From assembly GCA_934655755.1 (NCBI GenBank), contig CAKUHA010000009.1:1-52282 (forward strand): 52,282 nucleotides of DNA, in the 5' to 3' direction. The notes below the pieces were generated by a model. It was not told where the DNA came from. It did no database searches and saw nothing but the letters and a program-made list of their open reading frames with translations. The DNA comes from an uncultured Collinsella sp. Its GTDB lineage: Bacteria > Actinomycetota > Coriobacteriia > Coriobacteriales > Coriobacteriaceae. The translations under genes were made by a program, and so were the position numbers. Within the stretch, counting starts at the first letter, position 1, and each line of letters starts with the position of its first letter. Below, piece by piece: positions 16,363-24,929 of the stretch.

Positions 16363-16791
16363 ATGTTGGTTTCTACTAAGGGCAGGTACGCCCTGCGCGT
16401 TATGGTCGACCTGGCCGAGCACCAGGCGACAGGCCGTATCCCGCTTAAAGAGATTGCGGCGCGTCAGGGTATTTCGGAGAAGTACCTCGAGAATATTCTG
16501 GCTACGCTCGTGCGCGCCAATATGCTCTCGGGCATGCGCGGCAAGGGCGGCGGCTATGTACTCACGCGCCCGCCCGAGCAGTACACGGTGGGCGAGATCC
16601 TGCGCCTGACCGAGGGCAGCCTGGCTCCGGTTGCCTGTCTGGACGGCGACTGCAAGGGCTGCTCGCGATCGGATGAGTGTCCCACGCTCGATGTGTGGAA
16701 GAACCTGGATAAGCTCATCAACGACTACCTCGACGGCGTGACGCTCGATCAACTCGTCGCGCCCAACGAAGGCTACGACTACGTGATCTAG
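16363..16791 (+). CDS. Rrf2 family transcriptional regulator (IscR/CymR-like)
   Basis: This 142-residue regulator has the winged-helix Rrf2 opening (MLVSTKGRYALRVMVDLA) and the RGKGGGYVL wing. Four Cys at 92, 97, 100 and 106 sit where IscR has its three cluster Cys, with slightly different spacing, so an Fe-S or other metal/redox site is plausible. B. subtilis CymR lacks these Cys. Divergence from cysK suggests control of cysteine synthesis, possibly through the palindrome in the cysK leader. A TAGAAT at 16321-16326 is the best -10 candidate. Which of cysteine, O-acetylserine or Fe-S status is sensed cannot be told from sequence. Confidence 0.85.
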   Translation: MLVSTKGRYALRVMVDLAEHQATGRIPLKEIAARQGISEKYLENILATLVRANMLSGMRGKGGGYVLTRPPEQYTVGEILRLTEGSLAPVACLDGDCKGCSRSDECPTLDVWKNLDKLINDYLDGVTLDQLVAPNEGYDYVI

Positions 16792-16811
16792 GGCTCTAAC
16801 GTAATGTGACA

Positions 16812-16850
16812 GCGCGGGTCGACCTGTGGTGGGTTGGCCCGCGCTTTATG
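16812..16850. terminator. bidirectional terminator between convergent genes
   Basis: AGCGCGGG and CCCGCGCT form a stem around a long partly paired loop, followed by TTTATGTC on the plus strand. It lies between the Rrf2 gene and the convergent holin-like gene. Confidence 0.55.
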
Positions 16851-16859
16851 TCAATTGGA

Positions 16860-17225
16860 CTATTCGCCTGCGACGCCGTCGAGGATGCTGCGCATGATGG
16901 ATACCAGGATGCTGCCCATAAAGGCCGATCCAAAGCTGGCGATGGAGATACCCGCGCCCAGCAGATTGACCGACAGGTAGCTGGCCAGCTCGAGCATAAA
17001 GCTGTTGACTACGAGCTGAAAAATACCCAGCGTAATGATCGTGAGTGGCAGCGAGATGACCGTCAGGAACGGCTTGACGAGCGAATCGACGATGTTCAGG
17101 AACAGTCCCACGAAGGCGAAACAGACCCAGGCCTCGGCAAAACCGAAGGGCTGAATGCCGGGGACGAGAAACGTTGCGATCGCGATGGCGATTGAGGTGA
17201 AGAGCCAGTTAAGCATAAAGCGCAT
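16860..17225 (-). CDS. phage holin family 4 (PF04020-type) membrane protein
   Basis: This 121-residue protein has about four hydrophobic helices. The family pattern is recognisable: LNWLFTSIAIAIATFLVPGI at the start, then GLFLNIVDSLVKPFLTVISL and PLTIITLGIFQLVVNS. Members are widespread chromosomal membrane proteins named for a distant resemblance to mycobacterial phage holins; lysis activity is generally not shown. AAAGGA lies nine bases before the ATG. No phage genes are nearby, so this is an ordinary chromosomal copy. Confidence 0.85.
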   Translation of the reverse strand: MRFMLNWLFTSIAIAIATFLVPGIQPFGFAEAWVCFAFVGLFLNIVDSLVKPFLTVISLPLTIITLGIFQLVVNSFMLELASYLSVNLLGAGISIASFGSAFMGSILVSIMRSILDGVAGE

Positions 17226-17549
17226 GGTGTGAATCCTTTCTTGCGCAGGGTGCGTTGGTGTCGCGTGAAGCGGTTTGCTGCGGCAGCTTGGACGGCTGCG
17301 CGGGTGTGCCGCCTTGTTCGGCCGCCCATTGTCTCAGATATTCGTGGAGCTTACGTGCGCATTCGGTTTCAAAACGGCGTTCGTCCTGAAAAACGCGCCG
17401 CTGGCAGAGAGTCTTGTCGCTTTAGTTTGGTGGTGTGCTACACTGCTACGGGCAAAAGCCACAGGCGTTGCCCTATTGCATAGAACGGGCGAACGATGCC
17501 CGATGTCAGTATCAACTTCGATGCCTTTTGGCGGGTTTGGCGGTGATCG
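17226..17549. promoter_or_regulatory. divergent gap with possible structured leader of the YerC gene
   Basis: This 324-base gap has TTGTCG (17414-17419) and TACACT (17439-17444) 19 bases apart as a marginal plus-strand promoter. Downstream are two small hairpins: GGGCAA/TTGCCC at 17450-17473 and CGGGC/GCCCG at 17486-17502. These could form a structured 5' leader. On the minus strand a frame of about 66 codons is open from near 17424 to 17213 but has no start codon. Confidence 0.35.
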
Positions 17550-17849
17550 ATGAATATCGAGAACATGTTTGACAAGCCTGATGTCAAGCAGCTGGTCCAC
17601 GCATTTAGTCTTTTGGACGACGAGAAGGATATTCAAGCGTTTTTGACCGATATCTGTACGCCGCGCGAGATTTGCGATCTATCGCAGCGTCTGCAGGTCG
17701 CGCGTTACCTGGACGAGGGCGAGCCCTATGTTGAGGTTCAGGCCCGCACCGGCGCTTCGTCCACCACGGTGAGCCGCGTGTCCAAGGCGCTCAACGGCGA
17801 GTACGGCGGCTATCGCAAGATCCTCATCAAGCTGGAGGATGGCGAGTAG
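17550..17849 (+). CDS. YerC/YecD family TrpR-related protein
   Basis: This 99-residue protein belongs to the YerC/YecD family, related to the Trp repressor fold. The TrpR-like helix-turn-helix is visible in TPREICDLSQRLQVARYLDEG followed by TGASSTTVSRVSKALNGEYGGYR. The ribosome site is weak (GGCGGTG), and small hairpins precede the gene, so translation may be controlled. The family's target is not established, and tryptophan genes are absent here. A terminator follows. Confidence 0.85.
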   Translation: MNIENMFDKPDVKQLVHAFSLLDDEKDIQAFLTDICTPREICDLSQRLQVARYLDEGEPYVEVQARTGASSTTVSRVSKALNGEYGGYRKILIKLEDGE

Positions 17850-17876
17850 GCCAACGGCAAAAAACGAATTGCACAG

Positions 17877-17902
17877 AACCGTCCCTTCGGGGGCGGTTTT
17901 TT
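17877..17902 (+). terminator. rho-independent terminator after the YerC gene
   Basis: AACCGTCCC and GGGGCGGTT pair around a TTCG tetraloop, followed by TTTT. It lies 27 bases after the stop and upstream of addB. Confidence 0.75.
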
Positions 17903-17978
17903 GGTGTGGGGCCATGTTGTCCGCGTGGGCGGGTAGGATGGATACATTGAATATTGCGAACGGTTTGAGTGGAGGACC

Positions 17979-20900
17979 ATGCCTGTTCGAATCTATACCA
18001 CCAATGCCGGCGCGGACTTGAGCGATGCCGAGGCCGCGCTGCTTGCCGACCTGGTTGCCCGCCATGGGCGCGCCGTATTGCTGGCACCTACGTTTGCCGA
18101 GCTCGACCTCTGCCGTCACGATGCGGCGGTGGCCGACGTCTCGCTGGGCGTAGACTACAAGACCCCCTCGTCGTGGCTTCGCTCGTTGTGGGAGCTTATG
18201 GGCGATGGCCGCAACTTCGTCGACAACCTGCAGCGTCAGATGCTGTTCTCGGATATGGTTGCCCGTCGCGACGATGCCGATCTACAGCCGCTTTCGCGCA
18301 GCCAGGGCACGGTGCGCATGCTCGCACGCATGGCCCGCGATGTGCTTCCAGGCGTGGCGGGAACGGGTGCCGAGCGCCGCTGCGACATTGTTTGCCAGCC
18401 CGAGTCCAAAAGCGACGCCGAGGTTCGTGTGTTCGAGCTGCTGCGTGCCTATGCGAGCGGCTTGGACCGCCGAGATATGGTCGAGCCCTGCGAGGCGGCC
18501 GACATGATGGCCGGTGCCTTGGCCGACAATCTGCCAACCTGCGCCCGCGCGGTGTTCGTGCGCGGCGTCACGTCGTTTGCACATGGTCTGCTTGGGTTGC
18601 TGTCTGCCGTGGCGAATGGCGGGGGAGAGGTCGTCGTGCTGCTCGCCCGCGAGCAGGCGGCAATGCGCGAGGAACTTGCTGCGGCCTTTGATGCCCGCGG
18701 CGTGCTGTTTGAGGTCGCGCCGCTGGGGGAGGATGCTACTGCGTCTAAGCCCGCCGCTCAGCCTGCCTTTATAGAGGTGGCCGGTCCCCATGCCCGTGCC
18801 TATGCCTATGCGAATGCTATTGATAAGTTGGTAAAGGCGCGCGAGGGCGCCGTGCCGCACGATGGCGCTGCAGCGCCAGCCGATCCTGCGCGCGTGCTCG
18901 TGGTGTCCGCTCAGGCACCCCAGTTGTTCGGCGAGCTTACCGCCCGTTTGGCGGCGCGCCACATTGCGGCTGACACAACCGAGTTCACGGCGTTTTCCCA
19001 ATCCATCGCGGGCGGGCAGTTCACGGCACTTGCCAACCTGATCGAGCGCATGAAGGCCGCCGATGAGGGCAGTGCCTCCAAGACCGAGTGGTGGCCCGCC
19101 CCGGAGCTTACCGACTGGATCTACAGCCCGCTTTCGGGCGCCGATGCCGCCAGCGCGCGAACCTTCGATAAGAACATGCGCCTGTCGCGCAGCAAGACCA
19201 CCGCGGGCGTGAAGAGCCTGCTGCAGAGCGTGCAGGGCCAGGTAAGGGGCGCGCGCAAGGCGGCCAGCGACCAGAACTGGTTTAAGAACGTGCCGTGCGT
19301 GGTCTCGGATGTGTTCCAGGCGCTATGGCGTGACAAGCCCGTGACGGCGCTCAAGGCCATGCTCGCGGTTGCTGAGGCGCTGCCCGATCGCGCCCTGGGC
19401 GGCCTTGACGGTCAGGCCCGTCGCCAGGCCGAGACGGCCCTGCTGCGCCATGCCATCGACATCCTTATGAACGACGCCCGCGCGCTCGATGTGTCGCAGG
19501 CGGCGACCGTGCCCGTGCTCGATGGCGTCCGCACCAAGGTGGATAAGCGCAGTACCGCTTACGATTACGAGACCTACGAGGTCGACCGCACGCCGCGTGC
19601 CCAGGTGCGTTTTGTGTCGCTTGCCGATGCGGCAGCGCTGCGTCCCAACAGCTACGATGCGGTGCTGTTTGCCGATGTCGACCTGGACAGCTATCCGCTC
19701 TCGCATGAGGAGGGCCCGTTGGCCACGTTGACGGAAGAGTTGGGTCGCGACGGCGTGACGCTTGAACCCGCGGCCCTGCTGCGCGTGCGTTTTGGACGTG
19801 CGATGCAAGCGTCGCGTGGTCCGGTTACGCTCGCCCGCGTGACCCACGATCGCCAGGCGCGCGAGTGCTATCCGGCGGCCGTGTGGACTGAGTTGCGGGC
19901 GCGCGTCAAGGCCGCTGACGACGCCAAGGCCGCTGGCACCGACAAGGCCGCTGACGCCGACAAGGTCGCCGGTGCCGCCAAGGCGACGTGCGTGGGCGAG
20001 GGCGATATCGTAAGGGATTTCGACCCCGCCGCCGGCGAAGGGCTCGAGCGCAAGCGGGTCGCGTGCGAGGCCCCTCAGCATCTGAGTGCCGAGGCCGTGC
20101 CGTACCTGGTCCTGCGCCGTCGCGACGGCGAGGGCGAGGATGCGCCACTCGTGCCGCGCTTGACGTCCGCATCGCAGATTGAGGCGTACTCGACGTGTCC
20201 GCTGTGCTGGTTCGTGTCGTATCGCGTCAAGCCCCAGTCCATCGATGCGGGCTTTGGCAACATGGAGAAGGGCAACTTTGTCCATGACGTGCTGGAGCAC
20301 TTGCATGCGCGTCTTCCGCAGGAGGGCATGGAGCGCGTGACGCCCATGAACCTGCCGCGCGCGAAGGAGCTGCTGCACGAGGTCTTTGCCGAGACCCTGG
20401 CCGAGCACGCTGGCAAGCGCGGTACCGAGGGCCCGCTGGTGCCGCTCTCTCCAGTGGAGGAGCGCCAGGTGGCCGAGATCTTGCCGCAGCTGGAGGGTGT
20501 GCTTGCCTATGAAGCCGAGGCGCTGACTCCTTTTGCTCCGCGCTACCTGGAGTTTGCCTTTAACGATCTTAAAGTTGAGTATGCCGGCTGGCCGCTCGGC
20601 GGGCGCATCGACCGCGTTGACGTGGATGCCGGGAATCGCGCCGTGGTAATCGACTACAAGCATCGCTCGGGTGTCGAGGAGTTTAAGCTCGCCGACCCCA
20701 CGGTGCGCGACGAGGAGTCGGGCACGGCGCCCATCGACGATCCGCGCTGGTTGCCGCCACATACCCAGACGCTCATCTACGCCCAGGCCATGCGTCGGGC
20801 GCTGGATTTGGACACCCGCGCGGCGCTCTACTTTTCGACCAAGGGCGGCAAGCCGGCGTTGCGCGGCGCCGCGAGCACCGAGCTGCTCGAGGAAGAGCGC

Positions 20901-21119
20901 GGCGACGGCCGCATCCCAGGCCTTAAGAAGGGCTTTCCCGGCGAGGGCGGCAACATGGACTTCGATGCGCTGCTCGATCGCGTGGAGACCGGCATTGCCG
21001 AGCGTCTGCGCGAGCTCGAGGCAGGCAACGTTGCCGCCGTCGACCCGACGTCGGCTCAGGCCGCGCATGCGCGCTGCTCGTATAACCACGAAGGAACGTT
21101 TGTAAGGAGGGACGTGTAG
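17979..21119 (+). CDS. addB: AddB-like PD-(D/E)XK nuclease subunit
   Basis: This 1046-residue protein is the B subunit of an AddAB-type double-strand break helicase-nuclease. The C-terminal RecB-like nuclease shows the SQIEAYSTCPLCWFV entry, then GGRIDRVDVDAGNRAVVIDYK, with the Asp and Lys of the active site. The N-terminal half is helicase-like in layout but has no GKT Walker A. The Fe-S motif is incomplete: CPLC is present, but the tail keeps only one Cys (ARCSYNHEG). An Ala/Lys/Asp linker near residues 640-670 comes from imperfect repeats. GGAGG lies three bases before the ATG. It is followed by addA after three bases. Confidence 0.82.
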   Translation: MPVRIYTTNAGADLSDAEAALLADLVARHGRAVLLAPTFAELDLCRHDAAVADVSLGVDYKTPSSWLRSLWELMGDGRNFVDNLQRQMLFSDMVARRDDADLQPLSRSQGTVRMLARMARDVLPGVAGTGAERRCDIVCQPESKSDAEVRVFELLRAYASGLDRRDMVEPCEAADMMAGALADNLPTCARAVFVRGVTSFAHGLLGLLSAVANGGGEVVVLLAREQAAMREELAAAFDARGVLFEVAPLGEDATASKPAAQPAFIEVAGPHARAYAYANAIDKLVKAREGAVPHDGAAAPADPARVLVVSAQAPQLFGELTARLAARHIAADTTEFTAFSQSIAGGQFTALANLIERMKAADEGSASKTEWWPAPELTDWIYSPLSGADAASARTFDKNMRLSRSKTTAGVKSLLQSVQGQVRGARKAASDQNWFKNVPCVVSDVFQALWRDKPVTALKAMLAVAEALPDRALGGLDGQARRQAETALLRHAIDILMNDARALDVSQAATVPVLDGVRTKVDKRSTAYDYETYEVDRTPRAQVRFVSLADAAALRPNSYDAVLFADVDLDSYPLSHEEGPLATLTEELGRDGVTLEPAALLRVRFGRAMQASRGPVTLARVTHDRQARECYPAAVWTELRARVKAADDAKAAGTDKAADADKVAGAAKATCVGEGDIVRDFDPAAGEGLERKRVACEAPQHLSAEAVPYLVLRRRDGEGEDAPLVPRLTSASQIEAYSTCPLCWFVSYRVKPQSIDAGFGNMEKGNFVHDVLEHLHARLPQEGMERVTPMNLPRAKELLHEVFAETLAEHAGKRGTEGPLVPLSPVEERQVAEILPQLEGVLAYEAEALTPFAPRYLEFAFNDLKVEYAGWPLGGRIDRVDVDAGNRAVVIDYKHRSGVEEFKLADPTVRDEESGTAPIDDPRWLPPHTQTLIYAQAMRRALDLDTRAALYFSTKGGKPALRGAASTELLEEERGDGRIPGLKKGFPGEGGNMDFDALLDRVETGIAERLRELEAGNVAAVDPTSAQAAHARCSYNHEGTFVRRDV

Positions 21120-21122
21120 ACC

Positions 21123-24100
21123 ATGGATCTTTCGACTTTGATGCCGCAACAACTGCAAGTCGTCAAAACGCTCGACCGCCCGCTGTTTGTCTCGGCAGGT
21201 GCCGGCTCGGGCAAGACCTTTACCCTCACGCGCCGCATCGTCTATGCGCTCTCGCCCGAATCCGGTCCGTTTGTCGAGCATCTGGATCAGGTGCTCGCCA
21301 TTACCTTTACCAAAGATGCCGCAGCCGAGATTCGCGACCGCGTGCGTCGCGCGCTTATCGAAGAGGGTATGGACGAGGAGGCCCTGACCGTCGACGACGC
21401 TTGGATCTCGACCATTCACGGCATGTGTTCGCGCATCCTGCGCGCGCATGCGTTGGAGCTGGGCATCGATCCCGAGTTCACGGTGCTTACCGATACCGAT
21501 GAGCTTATGGATCAGGCTGTCGAGCATGTGCTGGCCCGCGCGACGGCACCCGATGCCGCCCCCGAGCTCGCGGCGTCGCTCAAGGCCCTCTACGCCTGGT
21601 ATCCCATGGCGGGCGAGGGCGGGCCGTTTGGCGCCGGTACCACCATCAAAGGGCTGGTGCGCGACCTGCTGGAGCTATCGAGCCAGCTGCCGGGCGGCAT
21701 GGACGATGTGTGCGTGGCGCGCGGCCAGGCTGACACCTCTGCGCTTGCCGACGCCTATCGCGCGGCGTTGGGTGCGAGCAAGGCCGCGACCGAGAAAGCG
21801 CAGGTGGCGCTCGACGCCATCGACGCGTTCGAGGCGAGCGGCAAAACGATGGAGGATGCGGCGCGACTCATGATGTCGTGCAGCATGCCTCGGGCGAGCA
21901 AGGCGTTCCCTAAGGAACAGGTGGAGCTGCTCAAGGCCGAGGCTGCCGATGCATTTATCAATATCGTGCTGGCCTGTGGTGGTCCCGCGCTTGATGCGCT
22001 GGTGGGGCTTGCTCGTGCTGTGGAGGCGGAGTACCGTGCGCTCAAGGCCGGCCAGTCCGCGCTTGATAACAACGACCTGCTGCGCATGGCGTACGAGGCG
22101 CTGCGCGATTATCCCGCCATCCGAGCGGCCTATGAGGGTCGCTTTAAGATGGTCATGATCGATGAGTTCCAGGACACCGATCAGATGCAGGTCGATTTGA
22201 TTCGTTACCTGACGGGCGCGGGGGAGCGCGCGCTGTGCACCGTAGGCGATGCGCAGCAGTCGATCTACCGCTTCCGTGGTGCCGAGGTCGAGGTGTTCCG
22301 TCGCCAGGAACGCAAGGTGGGCTCCTCTGCTGCGTCCGAGACGGCTGCCGCGTCCGATGCCCCCGCTGGCGAACTCGTCAAACTCGTGCGCAACTTCCGC
22401 AGCCACGACGAGGTGTTGCGCTACGTAGCGCGCGTCTTTGACGGCGACACCGGTGGTTTGATGCAGGGGTTCTTGGATCTTGAACCGAGCGACAAACGCG
22501 AGGACAAGCTCAAGGCGAAGGCATCGCGCCGCCAGGCGATCTTCGTTGCCGGTGGCAGTACGCAGGAGCGAACGCAGGCGAAAGCTCGCGCGATTGCGGA
22601 GCGATTCCAAGCACTCGTTAAAGCGGGCCAGCCCCAGGGCGGTATGGTGCTGCTGCTGGGGCGCATGACCAATGCCGATGTCTATGCCCAGGCTTTCCGC
22701 GACCAGGGGCTCGACTGCGTCATCGCGGGCGGCTCGGTTTTTGCGCAGGCTGCCGAGGTGCAGACGGTGCGCGCCCTAGTCTGCACGCTTGCCAATCCGG
22801 CCGATACGGCGCAGGGCCTCATGCCGCTGCTGGCATCGCCGATGTTTGCGCTGGGCGCCCAGGAGTTTTTGGCGCTGGCGACCAAGCTTGACGATCAGAC
22901 GGGGGAGACCTCGCGCCGCAACATCGATGCGGGCATCATGAGCGATTCCGATGTGCCGGGTTTGCAAGACTTGCCGCTCGTGACGCGCGCCCGCGAGGTG
23001 CTGCGGTATGCGCTTCGTCGCGTGGGCCGCGATTCGTTCGCCGCCATCGCGCGCGATACTGTCAACGCCTCCGGCTGGTTCGTGCGCCTGGCGAAGCGCG
23101 GCCCCGAGGGCAAGGCCATTGCCGCCAACGTGCTCAAGGCGCTCGACGCCGTGGCCGAGGCAGAGGCCGAGCTCGGCAATTCTCCGCGCTCCATTGCGCT
23201 GGCCTTCGACCGCTTCTTGGCGGGCAAGGAGGCCCCGGGTGCCCTCAACGAGGAGGGTGACGGCGCGGTGCGCATCATGACCGTGCATGCGTCCAAGGGT
23301 CTGGAATATCCGGTCGTAGCGGTTGCCGAGTGCTTTGGCGTGCGTAAGTCCTCGGGTGCGGCACAGATGGGTCGTACCGACGGTGGGGCGCAAGTCGTGG
23401 CGCTGCCGGCGCGCTTCGACGGCGTTAAACTCGCCGACGGGACCTTTGTGAAGGGCGATGACGTCAAAAAGCAGTTTGAACACGCGTTTAAGGGCAAGGG
23501 CACGTCGCTGTGGTTGCCGCCAGAGCTTATGGAGGACGTCTGTGCGACGGGTTCTCCCGCCGAGGCGTTCGCTCGTCTGCGCAACGACGACCTGCAGCTT
23601 TCGCTCGAGGAGCGGGCCCGCCTGCTCTACGTTGCCATGACGCGCGCACGCGAGCTGGTAATCCTGGCGATGGACGCCGGCGTGAGCCGTGGCAAGGTGA
23701 CGGCGCCGACCTTCGATGCCGAGACCGATCTGACCTATGACGTGCTGCGCCGCATTTTGCCGACCGACGCTCTGGACATGCCGCAGCTCGATGCCGACCG
23801 TCTGGTGTTCGACAACTCGCAGCCGGGCGATTACGAGCTCATCTCACTGGCGAACTTTACCTTTGGCGAGCAGGCGTTTGAGGCAAATGCTTCGTTGGAT
23901 GCCGAGGGCAGGCTTGTCCGTGGTGGTGCGGAGGCGGAGGGCGCCGGTGCAGATACCGGCGCCGTCGTTCCCGGTCCTGCCGACCCCGAGCCCGATGCAT
24001 TTGAGCTCGTGTATCCCCAGGCAGTAGGCGTTCGCATGGGTACCTGCCCGTATCCTGTGCGCGATTCGTACAGCTATTCATCGATTGCCGCGGCGCTGCA

Positions 24101-24755
24101 TGCCGAGGCCGAGGACCGTGCCGCCGAGGCGCGCGTGCCCATGGACGAGGCGGGCGATGATGCGGAATCGGATGGCTCGGAGATGACGGATGCGGATGTG
24201 GCCGCCGCTGAGCCCGCCGGCAATCCCATGGCACTGGGCTCGGCCTTCCATGCCGCTTGCCAGTGGCTGATCGAGATGGGCGCCGATGAGCTGCCTGCCG
24301 CGCGTGCCGATGCGCTGACGCGCCTGTGGCATCTGACGCCGGAGCAGCGCGAGCGTTTTGACGTCGCCCTGAATCGCTGGCTCAGGTCGTCGGTTCGTGC
24401 CGAGCTGCTTGCCTGGCCGTGTGTCCGCGCCGAGGTGCCGTTCTTCTCGCTGGGCTGCGAAGACGAGGACATTGCTCGCTACGGTGCGTATGCCGAAGGT
24501 GCCATCGATGCTTTGGCGACTGATCCGGCGGACCCGTCGCGCGCGCTGGTCATCGACTACAAGACGGGTGGCACGCCGGACGAGACGCCGGACCAGCTGC
24601 TCGAGAAGCATGCCCTGCAGGCACGCGTCTACGCTGATGTTCTGCACAAGGCGGGCTTTAAGACGGTGACCGTCAAGTTCGTCCGCGTGGAGCAGCCAGA
24701 CCCGACCCTCTTCGTCGAACCCGCCGAGCCCCAGGTAGTTACTTACAACCTCTAG
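21123..24755 (+). CDS. addA: AddA-like UvrD/Rep helicase-nuclease subunit
   Basis: This 1210-residue SF1 helicase carries a C-terminal nuclease. Walker A is SAGAGSGKTFTL near residues 20-31. Further motifs are MIDEFQDTD, GDAQQSIYRFRGAEV, TVHASKGLEYPV and LLYVAMTRARELV. The nuclease motif LVIDYKTGG lies near residue 1145. It would unwind and degrade DNA ends with AddB to load RecA. AAGGAGG inside the end of addB serves its ATG, and only three bases separate the genes, so they are coupled. An Ala/Gly/Glu-rich insert near 920-1030 is low complexity. A family A repeat follows. Confidence 0.9.
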   Translation: MDLSTLMPQQLQVVKTLDRPLFVSAGAGSGKTFTLTRRIVYALSPESGPFVEHLDQVLAITFTKDAAAEIRDRVRRALIEEGMDEEALTVDDAWISTIHGMCSRILRAHALELGIDPEFTVLTDTDELMDQAVEHVLARATAPDAAPELAASLKALYAWYPMAGEGGPFGAGTTIKGLVRDLLELSSQLPGGMDDVCVARGQADTSALADAYRAALGASKAATEKAQVALDAIDAFEASGKTMEDAARLMMSCSMPRASKAFPKEQVELLKAEAADAFINIVLACGGPALDALVGLARAVEAEYRALKAGQSALDNNDLLRMAYEALRDYPAIRAAYEGRFKMVMIDEFQDTDQMQVDLIRYLTGAGERALCTVGDAQQSIYRFRGAEVEVFRRQERKVGSSAASETAAASDAPAGELVKLVRNFRSHDEVLRYVARVFDGDTGGLMQGFLDLEPSDKREDKLKAKASRRQAIFVAGGSTQERTQAKARAIAERFQALVKAGQPQGGMVLLLGRMTNADVYAQAFRDQGLDCVIAGGSVFAQAAEVQTVRALVCTLANPADTAQGLMPLLASPMFALGAQEFLALATKLDDQTGETSRRNIDAGIMSDSDVPGLQDLPLVTRAREVLRYALRRVGRDSFAAIARDTVNASGWFVRLAKRGPEGKAIAANVLKALDAVAEAEAELGNSPRSIALAFDRFLAGKEAPGALNEEGDGAVRIMTVHASKGLEYPVVAVAECFGVRKSSGAAQMGRTDGGAQVVALPARFDGVKLADGTFVKGDDVKKQFEHAFKGKGTSLWLPPELMEDVCATGSPAEAFARLRNDDLQLSLEERARLLYVAMTRARELVILAMDAGVSRGKVTAPTFDAETDLTYDVLRRILPTDALDMPQLDADRLVFDNSQPGDYELISLANFTFGEQAFEANASLDAEGRLVRGGAEAEGAGADTGAVVPGPADPEPDAFELVYPQAVGVRMGTCPYPVRDSYSYSSIAAALHAEAEDRAAEARVPMDEAGDDAESDGSEMTDADVAAAEPAGNPMALGSAFHAACQWLIEMGADELPAARADALTRLWHLTPEQRERFDVALNRWLRSSVRAELLAWPCVRAEVPFFSLGCEDEDIARYGAYAEGAIDALATDPADPSRALVIDYKTGGTPDETPDQLLEKHALQARVYADVLHKAGFKTVTVKFVRVEQPDPTLFVEPAEPQVVTYNL

Positions 24756-24766
24756 CCCTCAATAAC

Positions 24767-24829
24767 TTGCGGTGGAATACGGACTGTTTTGGCCGGAAAA
24801 GCCGCCACTCAGTCCGTATTTCACCGCGA
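24767..24829. repeat. palindromic repeat, family A copy 3 (diverged)
   Basis: Twenty-base arms (24767-24786 and 24810-24829) match family A with one internal mismatch. Relative to copies 1 and 2, a G to C change in the left arm is matched by the C to G change in the right arm, so pairing is preserved. It lies between addA and dnaE. Confidence 0.75.
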
Positions 24830-24929
24830 CTCAATAGGAGCCGTGTGGGTTTGGCTAGGTTCGGGTGGCGTCCGCGCCGTGGGGTAAAATCGTTCAGTCA
24901 GAACACGAACCCGCATCGGAGCTCATCAC

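Noticed and set aside
16860..17225. Prophage remnant because of the holin-like gene
   Set aside because: PF04020-type proteins are common chromosomal membrane proteins, and no other phage gene is nearby.
17213..17424. Open minus-strand frame of about 66 codons upstream of the holin-like gene
   Set aside because: The residue composition looks protein-like, but there is no ATG, GTG or TTG start in the frame. It may be a decayed gene, but the support is too thin to annotate.
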